A stretch of 64,000 nucleotides of DNA from Arbacia lixula (lineage: Eukaryota > Echinodermata > Echinoidea > Arbacioida > Arbaciidae): positions 19,598,925 through 19,662,924 of the forward strand of contig OZ022591.1 of NCBI GenBank assembly GCA_963669155.1, given 5' to 3'. Under the pieces are notes generated by a model. It was given only the letters and a program-made list of their open reading frames with translations, had not been told where the DNA came from and ran no database searches. How positions within the stretch are numbered: position 1 is the first letter of the stretch; each line of letters starts with the position of its first letter. Positions 26,061 through 38,800 of the stretch are shown in pieces. The translations under genes were made by a program, and so were the position numbers.

Positions 26061-26793
26061 GTTCTGAGGGCCAAGGACCTTTCCACCCATCCCGATACCT
26101 TTAATGAGGAAATGAAATGCTGCCACCTGTGTTCCGTCATGGAATAACCCCTACGCTGCACACCCATTTACATGTATGTCCAACTGACCAACAAATTATT
26201 TTCCTGTTGCACACAACGCTGCGTGATATTGCTGCATATTTTTGAACGCCCACCCTCATGTGCCTTCTCCGTTTTTCCATCCACCTAATGGAACCAAGGT
26301 TGTCGGTCTTGCTGAACTTACCAACATAAAGTCTAATCCACTGGGATAATACAGTATGTGGCAAATACTGATTGTCTTGTAAATACGGAATGCTCCCCCT
26401 TAGTTTCAAGTGCAGCTCAAAACTCTGCAGTCTTCAAGGGTATGAAATGTCCAAAGCACCTTTGTTTGAGTGAACAATGTACGAGAACGCTTAGTTAAGA
26501 TTTGCAGCTGCTACCTCCAGCATACATGCCCGGTAGCTGCACATCTTTTGCATTGGACACGGCACAAATGAGATTGCCCGCATCAAAGAGCTAGTTACAA
26601 AGGTGCAACTCCGCCCTCCTCTCATTTTCAGTAATGTGTGCCATCACTGAAAAGTCGCAAGCTCTTATGTCACTCCACCGCCAGTGAGAACACAAGAAGT
26701 TGTGTGTGTCACATTGCAAAAGTGAACACTGACTGTTGCAGTATTAACATTCCCTGAAGAAGCACAGTGCATGTTCCGGAGTACCCCGTCGTC
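26061..26793 (+). other. Probable 5' leader sequence upstream of the p53-family start codon
   Basis: A pyrimidine tract ending CTATCTGCAG at 26060 is a good acceptor, so this stretch may be the leader part of exon 1. It holds several short upstream ATGs. One (26771-26857, 28 codons) overlaps the main start out of frame but has a weak context. No transcript evidence is available. Confidence 0.35.
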
Positions 26794-26891
26794 ATGGATA
26801 CGCACCAATCTCAGGAGCTCACTGACCTGCCACTCAGCCAGGAGACATTTCACATGATGTGGGACCAACTCATAAGTGATGCCAACAATGG
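26794..26891 (+). CDS. Coding exon 1: start codon and transactivation motif
   Basis: Encodes residues 1-32 and ends in phase 2 at a GTATGT donor. The ATG has a purine at -3 and G at +4. PLSQETF is identical to human p53, and the F-x3-W-x2-L motif (F19, W23, L26) is the pattern by which p53-family proteins bind MDM2-type partners and coactivators. The start was chosen because the motif follows at the family's usual distance. The sequence upstream is probably 5' leader: an acceptor-like CAG ends at 26060. A non-coding first exon and the promoter are not identified. Confidence 0.9.
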
Positions 26892-29800
26892 GTATGTACC
26901 TCAGTTCTATTTTAGTGTCAAGTCAAATATGGGCTCCATCTTTTAAAGAGTTGCGATTGATCTGAAGTGATTGCAAGTCCAATCCCCAATCTTTGATGTA
27001 CAGTTACGATCACAATTCTTTAAAAGACAGGGAGGGCGCAGGTGCATAGTCAAACATGAATTAATTTTTATTTTTGTTATTAGATGCAAATATCTAGTAT
27101 CGTTGTGGTTCTTTGATAAAGGGCCTACATTAGTGCCAAGACAGATGTGATTATTTTTTCCCGACACAGGCTCTTTTCGGCAATACAGATGCTAAATATC
27201 CCTGAGCTCCCATGTAATGTTTTCATGGATAACCATCTTTCTGCCTCTCTAGAGAGGAGGGATATATAGATTGAGTTATTGTTATCGTGCAGAGGAAAGA
27301 AGCAGCTTCAAGCAACGAGGCTAGGCAGGCATGTGTAAAGAGTAGGGTATTCCCCCTGTCTTTAAAAATAGTTGTTCCTGTAGGTAGATATCACATACTT
27401 GTTGCAACAGTCTGCAGGGCTGTGATTGGAGGTACACAGCACTTTGCTCCTCATTGTTTGCTCAAATATGTGAAGGCACGTCCAATGAGGCAAAAGTAAA
27501 TTATGAAGGTTCAGTTGGTATGCTGAACAGACATTTTAAAGCCTTTTTCCACCCAGTCATGCCATTCATTGTCAAGACAGTGCCGGGATTACCACTCGTC
27601 CTGGGAGGGAACTTACTGTACATGGCGAAGTCATTGTTTTCTTTGATTACTATGGCCTCATTTATAGCAGAAGCATAGTTTGTTGTTAACGGGCCGGATT
27701 TTTGGCGCAATTTTCCAGAGTCGGCTTTATTAGACAAAATTTTTCCCAGTGCATCATGACACAGATGATGTATGGCATTGCACAAAGGGAACAACAGTCA
27801 GAAATTCGGTGAGTTGAATTGCCAGAGAAATATATATGAAAGAATACCTGTCAAAAGGTGGCCCAATTGGAGTTCTTTGTTTCTTTACTGCATTTAATTT
27901 CTAATTCAGCATATATGTTATTTCTGTCATAGAGTCAAACATGCCTATTGCCTTCAAGTAAAAATCACTGAAATTCAGTCCTCTAAGAGTATTTTTCCTG
28001 TTACTGTACACCTGTCCATAAAGGCCCCATTTTTTTGTGTCCCTTATGGTCTTTATGAGAGGGTTTGCCAACGTATGTGGGGACAGCCTATAAATATGTT
28101 GTTTTTAGTTCTCTGTAAAATACTCTGCAATAGACAATGTAAATTACATGTATATGTAAAAATAGAAGTATTGTTAAATGTCTAAAAATGGACTAAAATT
28201 TGCTGCAAATACGTTCTGTGGAACCTTCTTGTTCTGAGGAGCATCCAGTCATTTGTGTCATGCAAGTTACAGCAAATTTTGAATTTGAGGAAATGGACCT
28301 TGAAAATATTAATTTAGGGGAAATGTACCATTTTGCACTTTCCTTCAAATATGCGCTGAATCACATTTTTCATGCCTTCACAACAAAGTTACCAGATGGC
28401 AAATATGTTTCAGTGTTGTCCATCTATCTGTACTATGTATGTCCATTCAGATCTCATCTATGCAAAAACTAAAAAGACAATTGACCATATTTCATCAAAT
28501 CTGGTGTAATGATGATATATGGTAGGGCAATGAACTGATTAGATAATGGGTCATGTAGGTCAAAGGTTATGGGTCAAGGTTAAATCCTAATATTTCACCA
28601 AACTTGACCATTCAGTGACACATTTTTAGGTCAGTAAGAGTTCACTCTTCACATTATAACTCAAGAAATAATTGACGAAATTTCATCAATCTTTGTGTTA
28701 AAGGACAGGACAAATAACTGAGTAGATGTTGGGTTATAAAGGTCAAAGGTCACAGGTCAAGACTAAATTCATTTTTTTTAAACCTACGTTCAGAAATACA
28801 ACACTGAATGTCATCAAACTTGGTACAATGGTGATATATGAATGACATGACAATTGAAGTTATAGTCCACCCTAAAATGTATTGTTTTTTTAGGTTTTTA
28901 AGTTCATATGTTGGTTTGAATTAAAGTTTAATTAAATTAAATATATTAGTGGAGGTTTAATGAAAATTGGTCAAAGGATGAGAAAATTTTGTGACATCGC
29001 ATGAGATGTACTCTCCCATGTGTTTTGTACAATTTTTTTTTTAATTTCTATTTTCTCAAAAGAATATGCATAATTTTACCTGTGAATACATCATAAGAAA
29101 CATGTGTTTCCACACATACCATTAACAAAGGAATTATTCCTTCTTTAAAAACAGAGCAAGAGTAATTTATCAAATCATACAGCACACAACATATGGGTGA
29201 GCACCTCCCATGTGATGTCACGAAATTTAAATTTCAGAAGATCATAACTTTCTTACCCTTTGATGGATTTTTGTGAAACCTTCACCAGTACATTTCCTTG
29301 GTATGTCTGCTTTTATTGAAACCAACTTAACTTCAGGATGGAGAAACATGATGCTTTTCAGGCTAAGCATCTTGTGAAGTGGACAAAATGTACCACAGTT
29401 TAAAACTTTCCCTTTCTTCCCTTTTCCTTTCCCTATGCCAATTCCTTTGAGCTGTACTGTACTAGGCCTGAGTCGAATCGATTATTAACCTGGTGCTCGA
29501 TCAAAGACATCGAACTCCGATTTCGTTTTGATGAAATCGATGCATCGACGAAATTACCAAATTGACCAGAAAACACAAAATCTTTTATTTGATAGTCCTG
29601 TTGTACACAATTTATATTCATATTTTCACAATTTTAATTTGTTTACTTGGTTCCTACTCTCTTTTGTGAGTTTTGCAAGTAATGCATCAAAGAAAATGAA
29701 CTGGTCGCTCGATGATCAAGCAGCTACTACATACTTGTCTTTGATTCGTTCACTTGTATATACCGTACTACGCAACACCACAACGAACAATTGTTCATAG

Positions 29801-32800
29801 ACTGTGTATATACACAGTCACATGTACAACGGATAGAGCGTCTCCGCACAGTGATTTGGAGACCGCTGATTGGTGCATCGCGTATATCACTTTTTGACCA
29901 CGTATAGATAACGATAACGATATCCAGTCACGTTGTCCGAAACCCTGAAGCCGATTGACTTTGTGCACGTTGCAATAGACTCTACAGATTCCAATGAGCA
30001 CGTGATGCCATATTGAAACTAATTCTTAAGATTTTGATGGAAAAGCAAGAAGTAATCGAAATTCGTTTACATGTACATGTGCGGTATCGGTGAGAAAATA
30101 GATTCTCCGAGAATACCTTCCATAATTAATATAAAATATAGGAAAGTGAAATTCTAGGTCAAATTTGGTACGAGGTGATAGAGGATTGCACACTTGTTTT
30201 GGTGGAGTACTGTTTGGGGAAATGGAAGGCTTGAACTGTGCATACTTTTTCATTCATAAATTGGCTCTAGGCAGTGGCCGGATGACGTCATGTAAAAAGC
30301 AAAATGTACACGACCGCTAGCGTTCGCACTCCGCTATCCGTTGTACACAATTTGTCAATGTGCTGTCGATGCATCGATGTTCTGTCGGCACAAAGCCATT
30401 GAACACCGGCTTCTGAAAAAATCGATATGACTCAGGCTTATAGTGTACATAGCAAGTTTTCCATGCATTAAGACTTAAGAGGACAAGATTTTACTAAATT
30501 TTCAAGATTTTGGCCATACTGCAGTGCTGGGGGTGAGGCATGCCAGTGGACAGAACACAGTCAACTTTATCTAGGTGATTACTGTAATATTGTTTTTGTT
30601 TGTTTCTTTGATCTAAACAGGCTGGTACTCCAGAACCCGGTGGAGGTAAATATCGAGAATGTAAACTTAGATGAGGCAGGTGACAATAATGTCATCCAGC
30701 AGGAGCAGTATGAGTTCCAGGTGGAGCAGCTCCAGTTTGAGCCTCAGCGGCCGGCTCTCATGAGCTTCCCAACCATCCCTAGCTTCACCAGTGAGAGTTC
30801 GGTAAGGAGCCCTTCTGCAACTCTAGGCCTTCATATACCATGATACCACTATATTAAAGCAGGTAGAAACAAGCATTGAGATGAACACAAACCACACATT
30901 TGTTAAGTAGTATATCCTTCATCAATATATTCCAGTTCATTGATTGGTTGAAAGGGTGTCACATGACCACAAATAGATAAATTATTCGAAGGAGGAGACC
31001 TCAGAGGGAAGTTAAAGGGCATATACTGTACTGGGAAGGCAAAAAAGCCTTCAAAAGGTAATTGTTAGCAATCTTCTTGCCAATGGTCTGAAATTTATTT
31101 GCCCTCAAATGATCCATATTTGGAGTAATTAATGATTAATGATTAAATCCTCAAAATGTTCGGGCCGAACATTTTAAGGATTTGTGATTTAATCACTCAT
31201 TTCTCAAAATGTACAGTATATGCCCTTTAAGTGCTTTTTTGTGACATCAGAGGGAAAAAAATGTACTATTTCATGACGTCATGTCAAAAATATATTTTTC
31301 TTCCCTCTGGACTATCGGTGATCGATACAATTTTCATTGATTCATCCCAGGTAAATGCGCGACACGCAAAATCTACATGATAGATTTCTTCCCAGCTGCT
31401 TTTTGGTATTTTTGCGGAAAATCATTGGGCGCGCTGCCGGTACTCCCGCGGTGTTGCGGCCGAGGTGCAACTTGAATTTCTATTTGTTTGCTAAAGCCGC
31501 AGGAAATAACAAAACATCTGAATCGGGCTCCTGCGTTTGGAGCTTAGCGCATGGGCACTATATTACAAGGTCCATGGTAAGGATTAAATTAATGAACAAA
31601 GGATATATGAAGGATATAAAACACATATTTCATGATCTTTATTCAGGAACTTTGTGGAATCTATTGGTCCCATCGGTGAAGTGGAGGGTGTTGACCTGCA
31701 GTCTCCGGGAGGGAAAATAGTACCGCACGCCCTCCACTTAACCTCGGTACAAATAGATCCCCAGATCCACAATCCACAAGATCCCTCATGGTCATGAAAT
31801 ATTTGTATAATATACTTCAATTGAACAAATATACGCTGAAATTTGTTTGTAATTAACCCTAATACTCGGGGGGGATTTTTGTTGTTACTTCTTTTTTTTT
31901 TTCTCTCTGATCCTTCCAGCACATTTTGATACCAAATTTATGGCGACTGGACCTACCGTGTGGGTGTCAGATTACGTTTACCAAACACATGTCACTGAAA
32001 GATTGCTGTTTCTCTATATGACTGTGTATAACCCTATGGACATAATCAGGAGCTTTTCCATTTGATGTAAATACTTTTCTGGTATCATCATTGTTTCAAA
32101 TATTGTAAATTATTACCACACACACACACACACACCCTCACACACCCACACACCGTCAAACACCCACATAAAAAAAATACATTTGACGAAAAACAAAGAA
32201 ATACATAAGGAAATTGAAAAACAATGAAATACATTAGAAATAATTACCACTGCCTATTTTTTACTTTCAGGGATTGATGAGGGAGTTACGAAAGACATTT
32301 GTACCAAAAAATTGCTATTACTGAGGCTTTATTTAGTGACAAATACCAAAATCAATGATTTCTTGCATAAATTAGCATAATTCTTTTAAAAAAATCAAAG
32401 GATTTCCATAAATTTAGCTATACAACTTTGGAGACGACATAATTCTTCACCCTTGTGCAAAATGTTGATGCGAATGGGCGACTTATGGCCGAGATCTAAG
32501 GGGGGGGGGGGGGGGGGGCGGGCCATAATGCCCCTACACATTTAGGTCTTTTATAATTATGCACATACTTAAGAAACAATTTTTACTAATTAATCGATTA
32601 AAACATACTCCTTTATTGAATAGTGTGGTTTTTACCATGGGTGAAATAATTCCCATCACAGCTTCATTGATCATCATAGTCCCCTCTTGGCTGTATACAA
32701 GTATGATTAGTCCATTGTTGGTTACAAGGGGTGTGAATATTGAGACTAATGAAAGTGTAATTTCTCATGGAAAGAATTTGGGAATTACGAGCTTTGTTCT

Positions 32801-35800
32801 GAAATATTTCTTGTGATGTAAGTGAAAGAATAGTGAAAGAAAAGGGAAGAAAAGTAATGAACAAAGGAGAAACTATTGCACAAAGATATTTTTTGTATAG
32901 GAAGCCTAGTATTGATTTTACCAGTGCACCCCTATCATGCGCCAATAATGGAACATTCCACAGACTTGTCCAGACTTGTCTTGTTTACAAACAGTCCTTG
33001 CCACAAGCCCCTGGATGATGTCATTGCTGTTCAACTTTTCACCTCGGTTCAAAGATTGTGATTGGACAAAGTGCAAAGGGTTTCTCCCTAATAGGGCAAT
33101 AGAACATCCTTGTATGGATATTGCCTCATGCATGTATGCATGACCTGAAAGTAGTTCTGGCCAGCTGATTTGTTTTTTCTTCCCAACAGCTGATGTAGTG
33201 TACCTGTGTGTATGTTTGTGTATTATGTGGATTGCGCATCATCTGTTTGATATGGTATGATACTTACCTACTGTGTAATAAGTGTGAAGACTGAAAATAG
33301 TCTGTTTAGTGGGAGCAGGAATATCAGGAAAGTGACATTTTGCATGGTGGATGACATTTTGGCATTTCCCCCCTCAGGTATAGTATGGCATTTGGAAAAA
33401 TGTATCCTTATGAATGAGATGAAATTGTGCGATTGACAGTGTGTCTGTGAAGTGATTGATTTCATGGGTGTGTGCCGCTGTGTTTGTTCCTACTGCTATG
33501 AGCAAGCTATTGCAGGTAGGATATTCTGTTATTGTTTTGGAGAAAATGTAGCACTTCATTTCCATTCATACATTTTGCTCTGTCATCTCTCCCTTCTTTC
33601 TCCCCCTTTCTCTCCCTCTTTCTCCTCTTTCTCCCTCTCCCCTACTTTCTCCCCTTCTCCATCCTTTCTCCCCCCAGGCCCTCTCTCCTCCCCTCTCCCC
33701 TTCCCTCTCCTCTCCCCTCTCCCCTCCCCTCTCCCACTCTCCCCTCCCCTCTCCCACTCTCCCCTATCTTTCCCCACCCTCTCTTTCCATCTGTCCCCCA
33801 CCCCCTGTCTCCTCTCTGTCCCCCACCCTCTATCCCCCACCCTCTATCCCCCACCCTCTGTCCCCTACCCTCTCTCCTCTCTGTCCCCCACCCTCTATCC
33901 TCTCTGTCCCCCACCCTCTCCCCCTCTCTGTCCCCTACCCTCTCTCTCCCCTCTCTGTCCCCCATGCCCTCTCTCCTCTCTGTCCCCCACCCCTCTGTCC
34001 TCTCTATCCCCCATCCCTTCCCCCCTCTCTTTCCCCCATCCCTTCTCCCCTCTCTTTCCCCATCCCTTCTCCCCTCTCTGTCCCCCATCCCCTCTCCCTT
34101 CTCTGTCCCCCACCCTCTCCCCCCTCTCTGTCCCCTACCCTCTCTCTCCCCTCTCTGTCCCCCATGCCCTCTCTCCTCTCTGTCCCCCACCCCTCTCTCC
34201 TCTCTATCCCCCATCCCTTCCCCCCTCTCTTTCCCCCATCCCTTCTCCCCTCTCTTTCCCCCATCCCTTCTCCCCTCTCTATCCCCCATCCCTTCTCCCC
34301 TCTCTTTCCCCCATCCCTTCTCCCCTCTCTGTCCCCCATCCCCTCTCCCTTCTCTGTCCCCCTACCCTCTCTTTATAATGGGGTTTGCCTGTACTACACT
34401 GGGGATATTGTGCTGCCTTTTCCCCCATATTTTGTCTTTTAATGCCGAATAGGATTTGAACAGATGTATCTTGTGTGTATGCAATACAGTCTTCATGCTT
34501 GTACATGTAAGGGGATAATTCTCTTTATAAGAATAAAATGGGTCACCAATTCATGACAGATGCTTTCAAGAAATGGACATAATTCTGACTGTGATGTGAA
34601 CTCTGGTTGTGACACCTGTGTATTGATCTTTGCCTGATTGACCAATTACTTTGTGATGTATGCTTGTATTAAGTTGAGTCAGCCTACATGTAAGTTGTAG
34701 ACTGGCCGTGGGATGTTTCTTGTTTCTACAGTGCAATCAAAACGAAGACTAGACACAGAGACTAGCACGCATCTCTTTGTCTTGACCTTGTTGTTAGAGA
34801 AAGAATGTGCAGAGTCTATGTGTACTATATCATACATGTACTTAGGTATGGTTGTCTATCTTTTGTGAAATTCCAACCATCCCCATGTGTATTCCCGCCT
34901 CCGCCCATTTGATATGTTGGCTGACTGGAAAAGAAAAAGAAAATTGTACAGCATCATGAGACTCTGTTATGTTCAATTTTTCTTTGTTGGATCTTATCAG
35001 TTTCTGGCCGAGCTGAATGCTGCGCTGCCCTCCCAGCCCCAGCCGACGGTCGCTAACGAACGCTCCCCGGGTAGCAGCACGATGCCTAGCTCCATCGGCT
35101 ACGTCTCGGCAACGGAGACCAATGCCACCCCACCCCCGCTGTCCTTCACTCCACCTTTACCCAACCAACCCCTTCTACCATCAAAGTAAGAGAGTTACTA
35201 GCCAGGGGCCATATTCATGAAACATTCTAGCCTAGCTAGTTGCTGAATATGCATTAAAGCTGAACGTACTTCAACAAGGTGGTAGGCGGAGAATATTTCA
35301 TGAAAATGGTCCCTGAAGAATCATTTTCACTAGCTATGATCTCCTGAATGTTGTGCTTACTCCATGAGGTTCAGGGGTTCAGGGGTACAGTAAATGTTTA
35401 TTTCTTGGGGGCTTCTGGTAGCAATGACATGAATATCAATACTGACCGGTAACACTATCGTTTTGCTTACAGCACGGAGTATTCCGGCGAGTTCGACTTC
35501 CAGATCGATCTGGGACAACCGACCTCTCAAGCTTCAAAAAGCGTGTCATGGACCGTAAGTAGAAAAGTCTTCGCTTGCTACCACTCTTCAATTCCTACTG
35601 GATGATGTGATCAAGAGGATTTTTCTGTTGATCATCACTTACTTCAAATTATTTTCTTCAGCTTTTGAAGATGACAGTTTTGCTCTTCAGAATGGCACAA
35701 TTATTTTTTAAGTTGATTTTCTTAACTTACAGTGGAAGACTGTATGTTACCCTTTATGAAAATTTAAATAAATGAAATGAAAAGTGTCCTTTGGAATGCC

Positions 35801-35849
35801 AAATGTAAGTCTTCTAACTTGAGCATGGGTAATGAAGCACCCCCCCCCC

Positions 35850-35893
<44 letters not shown>

Positions 35894-38800
35894 AACCCTC
35901 AACATCAGGAAAGGGTTAAGAAATGACAAATGCCCATTTGAACGCGAAATAGCAATCCAGTCTTGCTTGAAAAAGGCCTTTGTCGTGACTGCAGCATTTT
36001 GTATCTTCTGCCGTCTTTGTAGTACAGCCCCAGTTTGAACAAGCTGTTTGTGGATCGAGATAAACCATGTCCGATACAGTTCAAGACATCTCACCCACCT
36101 CCCGCAAACTCTTACATCCGGGTGCTCCCTATCTTCAAGCAGGCAGAGAACTTGGCTGAGGTTGTGTCCAGGTGCCCCAATCATATCGGCACCCAGGAAG
36201 GTATGTACACTGGGCCTAGATCAATAAACACAGAGGGAGAAGAAGAAATGCCCATTCTTTTCTCCCCCTCCTGGCTCCTTGCCCTGGACCTGATGTATAA
36301 ACAGAGACGCCTACCAGTACCATAAAATCCTATTAAATACAATTTATATGCCTTTGCCATGAAGTAGCCAGCGTGGTGTAGTGTTATTAATCAGAATAGT
36401 GTAGTGGTGATACTAGCAGAGGTAGCACCCTTGATCTCTTATCAGCTGCATGCTCATGTCATTTGGGTGTGGATAAGGGACACTGGCCTTTCAGTAATAC
36501 TTTAACTCTCACTTATAGCGCCGTCGGCCACACCACGGTACCTCTCCTTGGCTGGGGAGCTAAACTAAGTGGAGAGTATCAGTGCTGATCTTGATGAGGT
36601 CAGTGTAAAGTGGATGTTACTCCTTAAGTGCACAGAGACTGAAGTGGTGGAAGAGGCAGACAACCACTAGAATTGGTCAATGGCTGTGAAGGCATGCCAG
36701 CAAGATGTGTGACACATCCAGGGCACTCGCTTCACAACATAGGACTTGTGGCCAGTCACTGTGGAAGGGATTGCGATCAAATTTTTTCAACTTATACAAA
36801 GAGAGGATATTCAGAGACATTGACGACATGAAGGGAGAGAATGTAGGAAGAGTGAACATCAACAAACTGAGATATGGAGACGACGCAGTCTTGTTAGCTG
36901 AAAGTAATGAAGACTTACAACAATCAATAAATGTAGTAAATAAAGGATTGAGAGAAAGAAGAGAGGACGAGGGCGAATAGGAATTCAGTGGATAGGCAAT
37001 ATATCCCTCATTGATATATTCCAGTTGGTTGATTGGTTAAAAACTGTGTCACATGACCACAGATATTTCAGCTATGTCAAGCGACAGAAGCTCCAGGGGA
37101 AGAAAAAGACTTATTTCGTGACGTCAGAGAGAAAGAAGATGTTTTTTCCTGACCTCATTTTAAAAATAGTCGCCCTTTTCCCTCTATCTCTATCGGTTCA
37201 TCTTGGGTAAATGCGCGACATGCAAATTCTACAGGATACTTCGATTTCAGCTTCTTTCCTGCGTTTTAGTGGAAAATCATTGAGGCTAAGTTACAGAGAA
37301 TGTGTCAGAAGGCACACAATTGAGATGTGGCGGTAGCTGAACTGCGGAGAGTAAATGGCTTTTGAAAGAAGAAATATGGCGGTAAGATATTTATGCATCC
37401 ATCACGAAGAGGCCGGAGGCCTTCACGTTTTCAGGTTGTCCGGTTGTCCGTCATCCATCGATTCCGTATATGCAATTAATATCTTGAGAACCGTTCACCA
37501 TATTTGCTTCAAACTTGGTCTATGTGTGCATTTGCATGAAACCAATGAAGTGTTTAAAATAGGGGTAATTTCTGATTGACTTCAAAAGTGAAAGGTCGAT
37601 GAATTTGTAAAAAAAAAAAATGCCCCCAAATGATGTTTTTCCCAGTAAATCCAAATCTAATGATTCAATTCCAACCAAACATGATACAGAGAATGAACAC
37701 GACATGGACTTAGGCTCATGACATATTTATAATTTTTCTCATTAAATCCAAATCCAAATCCAACCAAACATGGTATGATGGATCACTGCATGGAGATAGA
37801 ATGATGACATTTTGGTTAAATTTCTGAAAGATCAAAGGTTATGATTAATTTCACCAAAAATTGGTTTAAAGATTGCCAAAGTATTTTTTTCAAATAACTG
37901 AATTGAAAAAAGACAATTTTAAACAAACTTGATGCAAGGGTGGACGATTACATTTAGATTCGTTAGATTAGAAGTCAAAGAAGTAAGAGGTCAAAGGTCC
38001 ATAAACGTTGCGAAACTTGGCTAATCATGGCCAAAAATTTGTTTGCTAATACTAGAAATTTAATGGTACATTGCCAACCAAACGTCTAAGTTTTCTGAGA
38101 AGATTATCAATGTCACCCACATGAAGGTAAAATAAGGAGCGACAAATGTGGGCTTTATAGGCAGGTGGTGTCTCTATAAATGAGTCGCTAAAGCAGGTTT
38201 TACTGTACTGGAAACCCTGACTGCAGTATGATGTGCTGATTTGTCTTGTCTTGTCTCGCAGAGCCGTCAGCCAATCACCTGGTGCTGTGCAGCGACCCCA
38301 ACACGCAGTACTTCACAGACCCCTTGAGCTGTCGCCACAGCCTGTGTGTGCCCTACAACTGCCCCCAGGTGGGCACCGAGTTCTCCAAGTACCTGTTCAC
38401 CTTCAGATGCTTTATCTCCTGCGTTGGCGGGCTCAACAGGAGGAAGATTCAGCTCGTCTTCACCTTGGAGGACGAGTGAGTTCTGCTGTCTGGAAGTCCA
38501 ATCTTTATTTCTTTTAAAAACAACAGGGCCCTGTTGCAATAAACGTAACATTGATGGCAACTCTGCTATCATTGACAGCTTTTATGGAAACCTTGAATTT
38601 GATGAGCTGTTGATTGATGTTACCATGGTAACAGATGATGACATGGTAAACTTAAGGTATGCAACAGGGCCCAGTTCATCAAATTAAAAATGCAGACTGG
38701 CCCTTATCAACAACAAACAATGAAAGAATCAAACCTATCAAACTTGTCAACATATTTATTTCATTGGACCTTCAAAATGTCCAAGTACTTGTATATGAAT

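Noticed and set aside
33452-34452. Very long open frames on both strands (about 300 and 215 codons)
   Set aside because: They come from a C/T-only minisatellite; several frames and both strands are open at once and the products are pure Ser/Pro/Leu or Gly/Arg/Glu repeats.
30844-35000. Alternative (delta-N type) first exon in intron 2
   Set aside because: I looked for an ATG exon with a phase 0 donor into 35001 and a promoter-like region, but found nothing better than chance.
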